A stretch of 64,000 nucleotides of DNA from JACKAQ01 sp965227145 (GTDB lineage: Bacteria; Calditrichota; Calditrichia; RBG-13-44-9; J075), in assembly GCA_965227145.1 (NCBI GenBank), contig OZ245730.1, positions 62,001 through 126,000 of the forward strand, read 5' to 3'. This document shows positions 42,501 to 53,159 of the stretch, piece after piece; position 1 is the first letter of the stretch; each line of letters opens with the position of its first letter. The translations under genes and the position numbers were made by a program. Below the pieces are notes generated by a model, which worked only from the letters and a program-made list of their open reading frames with translations, was not told the DNA's origin and made no database searches.

Positions 42501-42706
42501 TGGGCGCCGGTGGCGAGGCGCGGCGTCCGTTGGGCATTGCGGTGGTCGGCGGGCTGTTGTTTTCCACCTTTCTGACGTTGGTGATTGTGCCCGTCGTTTA
42601 CAAACTGCTCTCAAAATTCACAGAAGTGAAACCGGATTACCAATCTCGTTCCGCAGAAACGCTACCGCAAACCGGGGAAGCGGTGTCCACTGAAAAATCC
42701 GGGTAA
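39587..42706 (+). CDS. RND multidrug efflux pump (HAE1 family, AcrB-like)
   Basis: The proton-driven inner-membrane pump of the operon, 1039 residues, with twelve transmembrane helices and two large periplasmic loops. The opening SIKRPVLASVMSLTILLFG and LPVREYPDIDPPIISV are typical. The proton-relay pair is in LAIGLVVDDAIVVLENIYRH (Asp-Asp, TM4). FYRGASPSVVETEIT, PVAFLTGSVGRLFNEFG and, in the second half, IGLIMLVGLVTKNSILIVEF are HAE1 markers. These distinguish it from the heavy-metal type at 61.7 kb. The substrates are probably hydrophobic compounds or drugs, by family. A bidirectional terminator follows the stop. Confidence 0.95.
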   Translation: MKISDLSIKRPVLASVMSLTILLFGIISFTRLPVREYPDIDPPIISVVTFYRGASPSVVETEITNILEEQFATLEGVKTLTSSSQEQGSVITIEFELSRNVDEAANDVRDRVSRIRGELPREVDDPVISKVDANAQAIVWLALSSDRHSGLELSDIADRVLKERIQRLPGVGSVIIGGERRYAMRIWLNPLRMAAFNLTTQDVEAAIRRENAEIPGGRVEGAEREFAVRTRGELNTPEEFANIIVSQNEGDRVRLGDVADVQVGAEDERSLARFNGRPAVGLGIVKQSKASTVNVADVVRATLDELRASMPEGIELDVAFDSSIFIKDSINEVAETILIAMVLVILVVLAFLKSFRATLIPTVAIPISIIGAFVSAFFFGFTINILTLLALVLAIGLVVDDAIVVLENIYRHMEMGKDRWQAALDGTREIGFAVLATTISLVAVFVPVAFLTGSVGRLFNEFGLMLAVAILISGFVALTLSPMLASKFLKPLHGTGESWASRSFDAFFDKMNRIYENILKWSLAHPAVLVFAAVLLVAVSAVLFKMMPSELVPTEDRGIAFGIVIAPEGSTLDYTDRYMRQVESRLLPLPERKGVFTALGLGFGGPGRVTNGFLFVGLKPRDERQRSQQEIVQSLFPQLLSIPGVLAFVINPPSLGGRFSSSPVEYVLQADNYEQLNQAVQTMMGKASELGYLVNLDSDLRLNKPQLDITIDRERAAGLGVSVTDIGLTLETFLGGRVVTNFKRGAKQYDVIVQMKPSDRSRPDAIDDIYIRSSDGLVQLANVVKIRETVSPKELNHYNRVRSATISANLVPGVSLGDALDDLDEIAASALPAGINREYAGQSLEFKSSSGTLYFMFMLAIVFIYLVLAAQFESFVHPFTILLSVPLAVFGALLSLFVFGETLNIYSQIGLIMLVGLVTKNSILIVEFSNQLRERGLAVGAAVLEAATIRLRPILMTSFATIFGVLPIAIGLGAGGEARRPLGIAVVGGLLFSTFLTLVIVPVVYKLLSKFTEVKPDYQSRSAETLPQTGEAVSTEKSG

Positions 42707-42720
42707 CCGGGATTAATTAA

Positions 42721-42752
42721 AAAAAGGCGTTCATTTGAACGCCTTTTTTTTT
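42721..42752. terminator. Bidirectional terminator between RND operon and response regulator
   Basis: GGCGTTCA and TGAACGCC form a perfect stem with a two-base loop, AAAAA in front and nine T residues behind, so it can stop transcription arriving from both sides (pump gene and response regulator). Confidence 0.93.
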
Positions 42753-42800
42753 GATCGATTGCCAATTATGGTGCAAAACTATTGTTGAACGGGTAAACGC

Positions 42801-43238
42801 TCAGTCATCCAATGCCGGGAAATATTTTTTGACCACTTTTTTGAGATCATCTGCGGAATCGGGCATTTTTTTAATCGCACATTTTACGAACGGAAATTGC
42901 GAAATGCGGCTCAGTTCGCTTTCCTCATTTGACGATGTAAAAATCATCAAAACGAGCGACTGAAGTTGCGGATTTTCTTCCCGCAGATTGGCAAAATCCG
43001 CCAAAAATTCAAACCCGTTCATCAGGTGCATGTTGATATCCAGAAAAACCAGTTGCGGAGGGAAGCTTGCCGGGAACAATCCGGCATTTTCGGAAAAATT
43101 TTCCAGAAACCGGATGGCTTTGTAGCCGTCGTCCGCTTCAAAAATAACATCGGTAATGTTGGCTTTGGTCAACAGGCGTTTCATGATGTAACGGTCTGTT
43201 TCCGAATCGTCCACAATTAAAACCGAACGAAGTGCCAT
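42801..43238 (-). CDS. Single-domain response regulator (CheY-like receiver)
   Basis: A 145-residue receiver domain without an output domain. The acidic pocket is Asp10-Asp11 (LIVDDSETD), the phosphorylated Asp is at 67 (LVFLDINM), Thr101 is in IFTSSNEES and the Lys is near 123 (AIKKMP). It begins four bases after the stop of the sensor kinase, so the pair is certainly co-transcribed and probably cognate. With no DNA-binding domain, it would act by protein contact or pass phosphate onward. HxMNGFEFL after the phospho-site recalls the Rcp1-type regulators that partner phytochrome-like kinases. Confidence 0.92.
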   Translation of the reverse strand: MALRSVLIVDDSETDRYIMKRLLTKANITDVIFEADDGYKAIRFLENFSENAGLFPASFPPQLVFLDINMHLMNGFEFLADFANLREENPQLQSLVLMIFTSSNEESELSRISQFPFVKCAIKKMPDSADDLKKVVKKYFPALDD

Positions 43239-43242
43239 TCGA

Positions 43243-44763
43243 TCATCTCCAGTAATTTTTCGGAATCGTGATATAAATTACGGTGCCGTCCCCGGAGCTT
43301 TCGAGCCGGATATTCCCGTTCATTTTCTGGATATGTTTTTTAACAAGATACAACCCTAAACCGCTGCCAAATGCAATTTGGGGATGAAACCGTTTGAACA
43401 TCTCGAACACTTTGTTCTGAAATTCTGCGGGAATGCCCAAACCGTTATCCACAATGTCGATAAACAACGTATCTGTGTCGTTTGTGATATGAATTTTGAT
43501 GAAGCGATACGCTTTTGCCAGATCACAATATTTGATGCTGTTGGAAATGAGATTGTCCAGCATGATGCTGAATCGGGCTCTTTCGCCCAAAAATGGCGTT
43601 GGGAGATCGACGGTGGCGGAGAATTGCACCTGATTTTCGGCCATCAGCTCAGCCCATTTTTCGCGGATCTGGTTTAGCATTTCATCAAAATCCAGCTGTT
43701 CTGTTTCCAGATTTTCGTGTTGCACGCGGGTGATCTGGGTGATGTCGTCGATGAGGTTTTCCAGTTTCATCGCCAGCCCGGAAATTTTGGTGGCGTTAAT
43801 TTTCACTTCGTCGGTATCGCCGGCTGCTGCATCTTCCCGGATAAAATTTGCCAATCCCCGGATGGATGCCAGCGGCGAGCGGAGGTCGTGCGATGTGTGG
43901 TACGCAAACAGCAGCAATTCGCTGTTGGCCTGCTCCAGATTTTTCTGCACCACAATTCGGTTTTTCACTTCGTTTTGCAATTTAACGATGCTCCACAACG
44001 TCAGCGATCCGGAGATCAGGGTGGCAAATAGCAGCGTCAGCAAATTGAAGTCCCACTGCTCGCGCGAGTAGTCCTGAACTGCTAAATGCATACTGTTTCC
44101 GAGCGGAAATTCCCGTTTGTGGGTAACGCCGCTGAATCTGGCGTTGAAATTCTCGCGCTTCGCGAGAATGGCGTTATTGTCGTCAACAATTTGAAATCCG
44201 TACTGCGCGTAAACGCCAGGTAATATTGGACTTTCCAATAATTTTTGGCAGGAATAAACACCGGCAAATAATCCCAAAAATTCATCGCCGCGAAAAACCG
44301 GCACCCAAATTTCGAAAGAACAATTGCCCTGAATCGCCTCAAAAGGTGTGGTGTAAACGGGTTCGCGCGTTTCTTTGGCCTGTTGTGATGCCCGTGCCGG
44401 TTCCGGCAAATCCAGATGCAGACCGATAATCTGCTCATTTCCGGCCATCGGGACAACCGATCGAATGTAAAATTGTTCATCAATCCAGGTGATGTTAATC
44501 AGCTCCGGATGTTTATCCAGATAGGGCTTGGCAAACCGGTCAAAATTTGCGAGGGTTAGCTCGTTCCGGTTGCGCATTTGCGCCAGCAACCGGATGTAAT
44601 CTTCATTTCCTTTTAGCCGGTTGGCGATGGTGATCAAAATTTCGTCGACGACATAATCAATTTCAACCTGATGTTTTTCTTCGAAATTAAACCACATGTA
44701 AGTGCCGGATAACACTATCGCGGTCAAAAAAATGAAAAAAAGTAATCGGAAGTGTTTGATCAT
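43243..44763 (-). CDS. Membrane sensor histidine kinase
   Basis: The ATG at 44763 was chosen because the product then begins MIKHFRLLFFIFLTAIVLSG, a first transmembrane helix; an upstream start at 44895 would add 44 unlikely residues. A periplasmic sensor region of about 210 residues follows, with CHASE-like character (WIDEQFYIRSVVPMAGNEQI), then a second helix at about 238-258. HisKA has its His near 291 (YHTSHDLRSPLASIRGLANF). The ATPase domain has the N box (LDNLISNSIKYC, near 406) and G boxes (DIVDNGLGIP, FGSGLGLYLVKKH). It phosphorylates presumably the receiver encoded directly after it. The signal is unknown. Confidence 0.92.
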   Translation of the reverse strand: MIKHFRLLFFIFLTAIVLSGTYMWFNFEEKHQVEIDYVVDEILITIANRLKGNEDYIRLLAQMRNRNELTLANFDRFAKPYLDKHPELINITWIDEQFYIRSVVPMAGNEQIIGLHLDLPEPARASQQAKETREPVYTTPFEAIQGNCSFEIWVPVFRGDEFLGLFAGVYSCQKLLESPILPGVYAQYGFQIVDDNNAILAKRENFNARFSGVTHKREFPLGNSMHLAVQDYSREQWDFNLLTLLFATLISGSLTLWSIVKLQNEVKNRIVVQKNLEQANSELLLFAYHTSHDLRSPLASIRGLANFIREDAAAGDTDEVKINATKISGLAMKLENLIDDITQITRVQHENLETEQLDFDEMLNQIREKWAELMAENQVQFSATVDLPTPFLGERARFSIMLDNLISNSIKYCDLAKAYRFIKIHITNDTDTLFIDIVDNGLGIPAEFQNKVFEMFKRFHPQIAFGSGLGLYLVKKHIQKMNGNIRLESSGDGTVIYITIPKNYWR

Positions 44764-45097
44764 GGTTTTTCGATATTGGGTTCCGTTGTATTTAGCGAGT
44801 GTCTGCGGTTGCCGGATGAAGTGTAAGTCCCGTTTGCGTGGTATTTCACTCAGTGTCTGAAATAATATAGGGAAAAATTTCACGGAAACCCACAATTTAA
44901 GGATTCCCTTTTTCAGCCATTTTGTGCCGGTTAATCGTGCAATTACGCCGGATGACGGAGCATGTAAGTGGATAAAAAATAGGTGGATAGCTCAAAAAAC
45001 GCTGTCGCTGAAATGATATTTCCAAAATTGAGCGCAAATGGGTATATTAAATTGCGATGCTTTTCTGTTTTCGAAAAACTTTTGGCAGGAGATGAGA
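44764..45097. other. Divergent intergenic region, kinase and acyl-CoA synthetase
   Basis: About 330 bases between two divergent starts. It holds only codons for possible longer N termini of the two genes, without ribosome sites. A TATATT hexamer at about 45043 may be a -10 element for the synthetase, but its -35 (TTCCAA at 17 bases) is poor. No palindrome or RNA gene was seen. Confidence 0.35.
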
Positions 45098-47089
45098 ATG
45101 ACAGCAGCTAATCCGCAATCCGGTGCGTTTGTTTTGCGATCGCTGGAAGATATTATTCAACTGGAGCAAACGCCGCTTTCGGCGCGGGATTTGCCGGAAA
45201 GCACTTACGAACTGGTTCGGCGCGGTGCGGCAATCAATCCGGAAAAATTTGCCATTCGTTATGTGTTGCGCGGCACTCATTTCCGGCGTTCGCATGATAT
45301 CACCTATCGCGAATTGATGCAGCATATTACCCGCGCGGCCAACATGTTTTCTGCCATCGGCGTTGGCGGAAAAGACGTGATTTCGGTGATGCTGCCAAAT
45401 ATGCCGCAAACTTATAGCCTGATGATCGGTGCGGAAACGGCGGGCATCGTGAATCCGGTAAATCCGCTGCTGGAACCACAGGTAATTGCGGAAATTATGA
45501 ACGCCTGCGAATCGAAAGTGCTGGTTACGCTCGCTGCGTTTCCCAAATCGGAAATTTGGCAAAAAGTGGCCCACATCGCCGAAAAAGTGCCCACGCTGGA
45601 AACTGTTTTAACGGTGAATCTCGGGCAATTTTTGCCGCAGCCGTTGCAATTTTTGGTGAACCTGGCAGGCAAAAATATCGCCCGGAAAACCGCAAAACCC
45701 CGCCAGCCAGTGTTGGACGCAGATAAATTGATGGCGCAGCAATCCGGCGATTCCCTCACGTTTTCCCGGAAAATTGATCCGCAGGATATTGCCTCATATT
45801 TCCACACGGGTGGCACAACCGGCATCCCGAAACTTGCACCGCGCAGCCATTTTAACGAAGTGGTCAACGCCTGGGCGGAAGTGCTGCTGCTGGAAAACGC
45901 TGCCGAAAAAACGGTGTTTTGCGGATTACCGCTGTTTCACAACGGCGGGTTTAACGCCGGCACGTTGGGACCGCTCAGCGCGGGCGTAACGTTGGTTGTC
46001 GGTTCGCCGGCGGGATATCGTGGACCGGGAATCGTCAAAAATTTTTGGAAAATTGCGGCGCATTACCGGCTGAACAGCTTTATCGGCGTGCCGGCAGTTT
46101 TTGCAGCATTGTTGAATGTGCCGGTCGGCAACGCCAATATCCGTTCGCTGGAATACGCCCTTTGCGGTGCGGCAATGCTGCCGACGGAATTGTTCCATCG
46201 GTTTGAGGCGCATTGCAACTTGCGCATTGTTGAAGGATACGGATTAACCGAAGCAACATCCCTCTGCACCGCAAACATGCCGTATGGCGAGCGAAAAATC
46301 GGTTCCATCGGGTTGCGCTTCGCCTATCAGGAAATAAAAGTGGTGCAGCTCGACGATAAAAAGCAATTTCTGCGCGAATGCGCGGCGGATGAAAACGGCA
46401 CCATTATCGTGCGCGGACCAAATATTTTTCCGGGATACAAACTGGCGGTGCACAACAGCGATATTTGGGTGGACACCGGCGACGGAAACGGCAACTGGCT
46501 GAACACCGGCGATTTGGGGCATGTGGACCCGGAGGGTTTCTTTTTTATCACCGGACGGCAAAAGGAGGTGATTATTCGCGGCGGGCATAATATTGATGCA
46601 AAACTGATCGAGGAGCCGCTATCCGAACATCCGGCGGTGGCGATGGCGGCGGCAATCGGGCGACCCGATCCGGTTGTCGGCGAAGTGCCGGTGGCGTATG
46701 TACAACTGTCGCCGGGCAAAACCATTACAGAAACAGCGCTGCTCGATTTCGTGAAACAGCGCATCGGCGAACGCGCCGCAATCCCCAAAAAAATTCACAT
46801 CATCGACCCAATGCCGTTAACGGCGGTGGGAAAAATATTCAAACCTGCGCTGGTTCACCGGGAAATCCGCGATGTGTTTACCGCTGAAATCCGGACGATT
46901 GAATGTGTGAATTCCGTAGATGTTATCGTCGGTTCCGATATGGTTCACGGAACGGTTGCCGCCATAAAGGTGTTACCCGCAAACGGCTGCGCACCCGACA
47001 GCCTGAAATCGGAAATTGCCCGGAAGCTCGGCAATTATGCGATTCACTTTGAATTAGAAATATTAGAAATGAAATATATATCACGGTAA
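45098..47089 (+). CDS. Acyl-CoA synthetase (AMP-binding, ANL superfamily)
   Basis: Activates a carboxylic acid to acyl-AMP and then to the CoA thioester. The start at 45098 has AGGAG six bases ahead. Motifs are the phosphate-binding loop FHTGGTTGIPKLAPRSH near 236, the adenine motif EGYGLTEATSLC, GDLGHVDPEGFFFITGRQKEVI as the hinge region and the catalytic Lys in MPLTAVGKIFKP near 578. It is longer than usual (663 residues) through a C-terminal extension of about 75. That part has RTIECVNSVDVIV and no carrier-protein site. The substrate is likely a medium or long fatty acid; the exact chain is unknown. The gene stands alone. Confidence 0.87.
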   Translation: MTAANPQSGAFVLRSLEDIIQLEQTPLSARDLPESTYELVRRGAAINPEKFAIRYVLRGTHFRRSHDITYRELMQHITRAANMFSAIGVGGKDVISVMLPNMPQTYSLMIGAETAGIVNPVNPLLEPQVIAEIMNACESKVLVTLAAFPKSEIWQKVAHIAEKVPTLETVLTVNLGQFLPQPLQFLVNLAGKNIARKTAKPRQPVLDADKLMAQQSGDSLTFSRKIDPQDIASYFHTGGTTGIPKLAPRSHFNEVVNAWAEVLLLENAAEKTVFCGLPLFHNGGFNAGTLGPLSAGVTLVVGSPAGYRGPGIVKNFWKIAAHYRLNSFIGVPAVFAALLNVPVGNANIRSLEYALCGAAMLPTELFHRFEAHCNLRIVEGYGLTEATSLCTANMPYGERKIGSIGLRFAYQEIKVVQLDDKKQFLRECAADENGTIIVRGPNIFPGYKLAVHNSDIWVDTGDGNGNWLNTGDLGHVDPEGFFFITGRQKEVIIRGGHNIDAKLIEEPLSEHPAVAMAAAIGRPDPVVGEVPVAYVQLSPGKTITETALLDFVKQRIGERAAIPKKIHIIDPMPLTAVGKIFKPALVHREIRDVFTAEIRTIECVNSVDVIVGSDMVHGTVAAIKVLPANGCAPDSLKSEIARKLGNYAIHFELEILEMKYISR

Positions 47090-47341
47090 AATATAAATTA
47101 GGTAAAGCCGCCCATGCTTCCCTCCGAAAATGTTGCTAAACAGGTTTGGAAACAGGGAGTATAAGATTGTTGTGAGCCGCCTAAAAACCAGTGTTTCGTT
47201 GTCAACAAAAGCAGTTGCAACCCGTTTGCAGCCGACGGACAAAAATGGTCAATTCACCTTTCTGACTCGCCTTCACGCCGCAATAAATTTCAGTAAATAT
47301 AATAAGTATCAATTAGCGGACGCCATGGAAGGATTTGTATC
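47090..47341 (+). other. Gene-free leader of the chemoreceptor gene
   Basis: About 250 bases. TATAAT at 47298-47303 is a good -10 element about 39 bases before the chemoreceptor start, but no good -35 stands 16-18 bases upstream. GGAAGGA, eight bases before the ATG, is the ribosome site. Confidence 0.4.
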
Positions 47342-49654
47342 ATGCTAAAACATATTTCGCTTAAAGTTAAACTTCTCATCTCTTTTTTAATTGTCGCATG
47401 TGTTGTATTAACAGTAGGTTGGGTGGGTTATACCAGCATTAATAAAATGACGGAAAAAACCACAACCATCGTTGAAACCGTGCCGTTAATCGATGCGGCT
47501 ATGGAAATGAAATTTGCCCTCGCCCGGGGCATGCAGGTCGTAATGGAGATGGTTACATCCACCTCCAAAGTGGAGCTGAACAATGCGCTGAGTGATCACA
47601 AAGCGATGCGGGACCAGTTTGATAAATTCGCAGAAGCGATTATTAACGGCGCAAAAACATCGGAAGGCGTTATCGTTGCCACTACCGACGAACGATTACG
47701 CGAGATCGTTAAACAGGCGGATGACCTTCACAACAAAGAATTTAACAGCCGGGCGCTCCGGATTCACGAATTAATGCTGGAAGTATTAAACATTCAAGAT
47801 CAACAAAAACAGTTGGTTGCGGGATCTGATGTGTTTGTGAAAAATCGCCAAAAAATTGAGGGATTGGCTAAAGTTATCCACAATCTCGATTTTGAGGCGG
47901 ATCAGTCTGCTGAGACAGTTTTGGAAATTCTTGGCGAAATTGAGATCCGTTCCCGCGCAAATATTGCTGCGGCGGTAAAAGCATCGGATGATGTTGCAGA
48001 GGTTTCCCAATCGACAGCGGTTACGGGAATTGTGGTCGGCTTTACGCTGGCGCTGGTCATCGGATTTTTCCTGAATTATACGATTTCGCGCCCGATCACC
48101 CGGATTACCAACGCCGCCAAAGCAATCGCCAACGGCGATCTGAATCAAAAACTGGATATCACTTCGAGCGATGAAATCGGCGTGCTGGCCAATGCGATGA
48201 ACGAAATGATCAACACCATCAAACAGCAAATCGGTTATCTGGAAAATATTCCCACACCGGTGATGGTGATCGATAAAAAATATAATGTTCAATACATTAA
48301 TAAAGCCGCCAGTAAATTTGTGAACAAATCGAAAGAACAATGCACAAATGCGAAATGTTACGATTTGTTCAAAACCAAACATTGCCAAACCAGCGAATGC
48401 CGTTTGGCTCAGGCGATGGCCCAAAACGATGTGGTTTCCGGCGAAACAGTTTCCTGCGCAAATAACGGTGAAACACCTATTTTTTACACCGGCGCACCGG
48501 TAAAAGATAAACATGGCGAAATCATTGGCGGGCTTGAATTTGTAGCAGATATGACAGATAACAAAAAGCTAATGGATAGCATTCAGGAACAGCGCAGATA
48601 TCAGGCGCAAAGCGTCAGCCAGATTCTCAATGAAATGAACAAATTTGCCGCCGGCGATTTAACGGTTCACCTGCCGGTGAAAAAAGATGACGACATTGGC
48701 AATTTGTTTGACGGATTCAATAAAGCGGTGGGCAACATCAGCAAAATGATTCGTCAGGTTTTGGAAATCGCGCAGTCCGTTTCTGCCGCAACTTACCAGA
48801 TTCGCGGATCGGCGGATGAGCTGGCAACCGCCACGCAGGAACAATCCAGCCAGTCCAGCGATGTTGCTGCAGCCGTGGAAGAAATGGCGCGAACCATCGT
48901 TGAAAATGCCCGCGTTGCCACACAAACCGCCAATACTGCCAACGAAAGCGGCAAATATGCCAAAGATGGCGGCGAAGTGGTTCAGCATACCGTTGGCAAA
49001 ATTAAAGAAATTGCATCGGTGGTGAAAGATTCTGCGTCAACCGTTCAGCGGTTGGGCGAATCCAGCACGCGTATCGGCGAAATTGTTTCGGTGATCGACG
49101 ACATTGCCGATCAAACCAATTTGCTGGCACTGAACGCAGCTATCGAAGCGGCGCGCGCCGGAGATCAGGGACGGGGATTTGCGGTAGTTGCAGACGAGGT
49201 TCGCCGGTTGGCGGAACGGACATCCGAAGCCACCCAAAAAATTGCAAATATGATTCGGGAAGTACAGGGCGAAACCCATCAGGCTGTGGACGCGATGAAA
49301 CGCGGCGAAAAAGAAGTTAACGAAGGAATGGAACTGGCGGATCGCGCCGGAGAAGCGCTCAACACGATTGTCACAAAATCCGATGAAGTTGTTGCGCTGA
49401 TCAACCAAATGGCGGCAGCGACAGAAGAACAATCCACCACCAGCGAAGAAATTTCCCGCAATGTGGATGCAATTTCGGCAGTTTCCGCGGAATCGGCGGT
49501 GGGTGTTACCCAAATTGCCAGAACCACGGAAAATCTCAACCAGCTCACCGGTAAATTGAACGAAATGATTCAGCGATTCAAACTGGGAAATGACAACGGT
49601 TTTAGAGAAACCGAATTCCACAAACAAGTTCACGATGATGAATTTGTCGGGTAG
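47342..49654 (+). CDS. Methyl-accepting chemotaxis protein with cysteine-rich PAS domain
   Basis: A 770-residue receptor that feeds the CheA-CheW array. The first membrane helix is at about 10-32 (LLISFLIVACVVLTVGWVGY). The periplasmic region (33-225) is a four-helix bundle (IDAAMEMKFALARGMQVVME). The second helix is at about 228-250, then HAMP (ISRPITRITNAAKAIANGDL) to about 303. A PAS domain (about 305-415) carries Cys at 334, 339, 348 and 353 (ECRLAQ at its end). A second HAMP-like stretch follows, then the signalling domain with the hairpin DDIADQTNLLALNAAIEAAR. EEMART- and EEISRN-type methylation helices flank it. No che genes are in the window. Confidence 0.94.
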   Translation: MLKHISLKVKLLISFLIVACVVLTVGWVGYTSINKMTEKTTTIVETVPLIDAAMEMKFALARGMQVVMEMVTSTSKVELNNALSDHKAMRDQFDKFAEAIINGAKTSEGVIVATTDERLREIVKQADDLHNKEFNSRALRIHELMLEVLNIQDQQKQLVAGSDVFVKNRQKIEGLAKVIHNLDFEADQSAETVLEILGEIEIRSRANIAAAVKASDDVAEVSQSTAVTGIVVGFTLALVIGFFLNYTISRPITRITNAAKAIANGDLNQKLDITSSDEIGVLANAMNEMINTIKQQIGYLENIPTPVMVIDKKYNVQYINKAASKFVNKSKEQCTNAKCYDLFKTKHCQTSECRLAQAMAQNDVVSGETVSCANNGETPIFYTGAPVKDKHGEIIGGLEFVADMTDNKKLMDSIQEQRRYQAQSVSQILNEMNKFAAGDLTVHLPVKKDDDIGNLFDGFNKAVGNISKMIRQVLEIAQSVSAATYQIRGSADELATATQEQSSQSSDVAAAVEEMARTIVENARVATQTANTANESGKYAKDGGEVVQHTVGKIKEIASVVKDSASTVQRLGESSTRIGEIVSVIDDIADQTNLLALNAAIEAARAGDQGRGFAVVADEVRRLAERTSEATQKIANMIREVQGETHQAVDAMKRGEKEVNEGMELADRAGEALNTIVTKSDEVVALINQMAAATEEQSTTSEEISRNVDAISAVSAESAVGVTQIARTTENLNQLTGKLNEMIQRFKLGNDNGFRETEFHKQVHDDEFVG

Positions 49655-49680
49655 ATTGATTGTAAATTAGCACAAACACA

Positions 49681-49711
49681 AAAGGGCGAATGAAAATTCG
49701 CCCTTTTTTTT
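49681..49711. terminator. Bidirectional terminator between chemoreceptor and copA
   Basis: GGGCGAAT and ATTCGCCC form a perfect stem around GAAA. A-rich sequence precedes it and eight T residues follow, so it serves both converging genes. Confidence 0.92.
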
Positions 49712-49729
49712 ATTGCTCAAGCTAAATAT

Positions 49730-52258
<2,529 letters not shown>

Positions 52259-52370
52259 CGGTCGCTCCTTTTCAAACATTCAGCTAAAATTTACCGAATG
52301 CCAACTGGTGAACCCGTACACAATTCGGAAAAAAATGTGCAGAATTTTTAGAGATTCGCAGAATAACCGG

Positions 52371-52428
52371 GAGACCCCTGCCTTCGCAGGGGTGACAATT
52401 TGGTCATTCCTGCGAAGGCAGGAATCTG
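52371..52428. repeat. REPIN: two facing palindromic repeats
   Basis: Unit one (52371-52396) is GAGACCCCTGCC/TTCGCAGGGGTGAC. Unit two (52403-52428) is GTCATTCCTGCG/AAGGCAGGAATCTG. The reverse complement of unit two matches unit one at nearly every base, so the pair is a clear inverted doublet. It lies between the AraC-type regulator and copA. Confidence 0.8.
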
Positions 52429-52442
52429 ATGTTCGTTGGAAA

Positions 52443-53033
52443 TTATGCGTCAAACTGCAAGCCATCCAGCGAATGGCGGTGCACATACGGCTGCGATTTA
52501 AATTCGCTGACAGTGATGCCGGTGATCTGTTTAAATTGGCGGGAAAGGTGTTGTGAACTGCTGTATTGCAGGCGATAGGCAATTTCGCTGAGCGTGAGTT
52601 CGCCGTAGCTGAGCAGCTCTTTGACGCGCTCGATTTTCAGGTGGATGAGATATTTCTCGATGGTAACGTGCTCAATTTGCGAAAATAATTTGCTGAGATA
52701 CGAATAGCTGAAACCCAGTTTTGCGCTCAAAAAATCTGATGCGTTTTCCGGCGCATCCGCTTTTTCGAGGCTGTAAATATATGCCAGCAACGTATTTTTT
52801 ATCTGCTCCACCAGTTGGCGTTCGCGATCCTGCAGCAGCTCGAAACCGCTGTTTTGTAACGAGTTACCGATTGTTTGCAGATCAACCGTTTTACCGGTGG
52901 TTTCAATTTCCGCCCAGCCCAAATCGATGGCGCGGACACTGTAGCCCAAATCTGTCAAAATGGTTTTCACCGCCTGAATGCAGCGCGGGCAAACCATGTT
53001 TTTGATGTGTAACATCCGGGTTTCGTTGCTCAT
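52443..53033 (-). CDS. AraC-type regulator fused to an HMA-like metal-binding domain
   Basis: The 196-residue protein opens with an HMA-like domain (HIKNMVCPRCIQAVKTILTD) with Cys15 and Cys18 as a CxxC metal site. After a linker, an AraC/XylS DNA-binding domain fills residues about 95-185, with two helix-turn-helix motifs (LSEIAYRLQYSSSQHLSRQF and SAKLGFSYSYLSKLFS). It stands upstream of copA on the same strand, so a metal-sensing activator or repressor of copper export is the best inference. Its HMA part is close in style to the N-terminal domains of CopA itself. The usual copper regulators, CueR or CsoR, are not seen. Confidence 0.85.
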   Translation of the reverse strand: MSNETRMLHIKNMVCPRCIQAVKTILTDLGYSVRAIDLGWAEIETTGKTVDLQTIGNSLQNSGFELLQDRERQLVEQIKNTLLAYIYSLEKADAPENASDFLSAKLGFSYSYLSKLFSQIEHVTIEKYLIHLKIERVKELLSYGELTLSEIAYRLQYSSSQHLSRQFKQITGITVSEFKSQPYVHRHSLDGLQFDA

Positions 53034-53089
53034 TGTTTTTCCGTTTTACTCACAGCTTTTCAAAAATATCGCTACGGAACCAATAATGC

Positions 53090-53134
53090 AACAAAAGAAA
53101 AGCGGTTGCGCCGGGGGAAACCGGTCACAACCGC
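53090..53134 (-). terminator. Rho-independent terminator after the LruC lipoprotein gene
   Basis: On the minus strand GCGGTTG pairs with CAACCGC and an inner CCGG with CCGG, followed by TTTTCTTTTG. It separates the lipoprotein gene from the downstream regulator. Confidence 0.8.
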
Positions 53135-53159
53135 CTGACAAATCAATTCAGCAATCCGT

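Noticed and set aside
47130..47348. 72-codon frame before the chemoreceptor
   Set aside because: TTG start, no ribosome site, overlaps the chemoreceptor start in another frame and resembles no protein.
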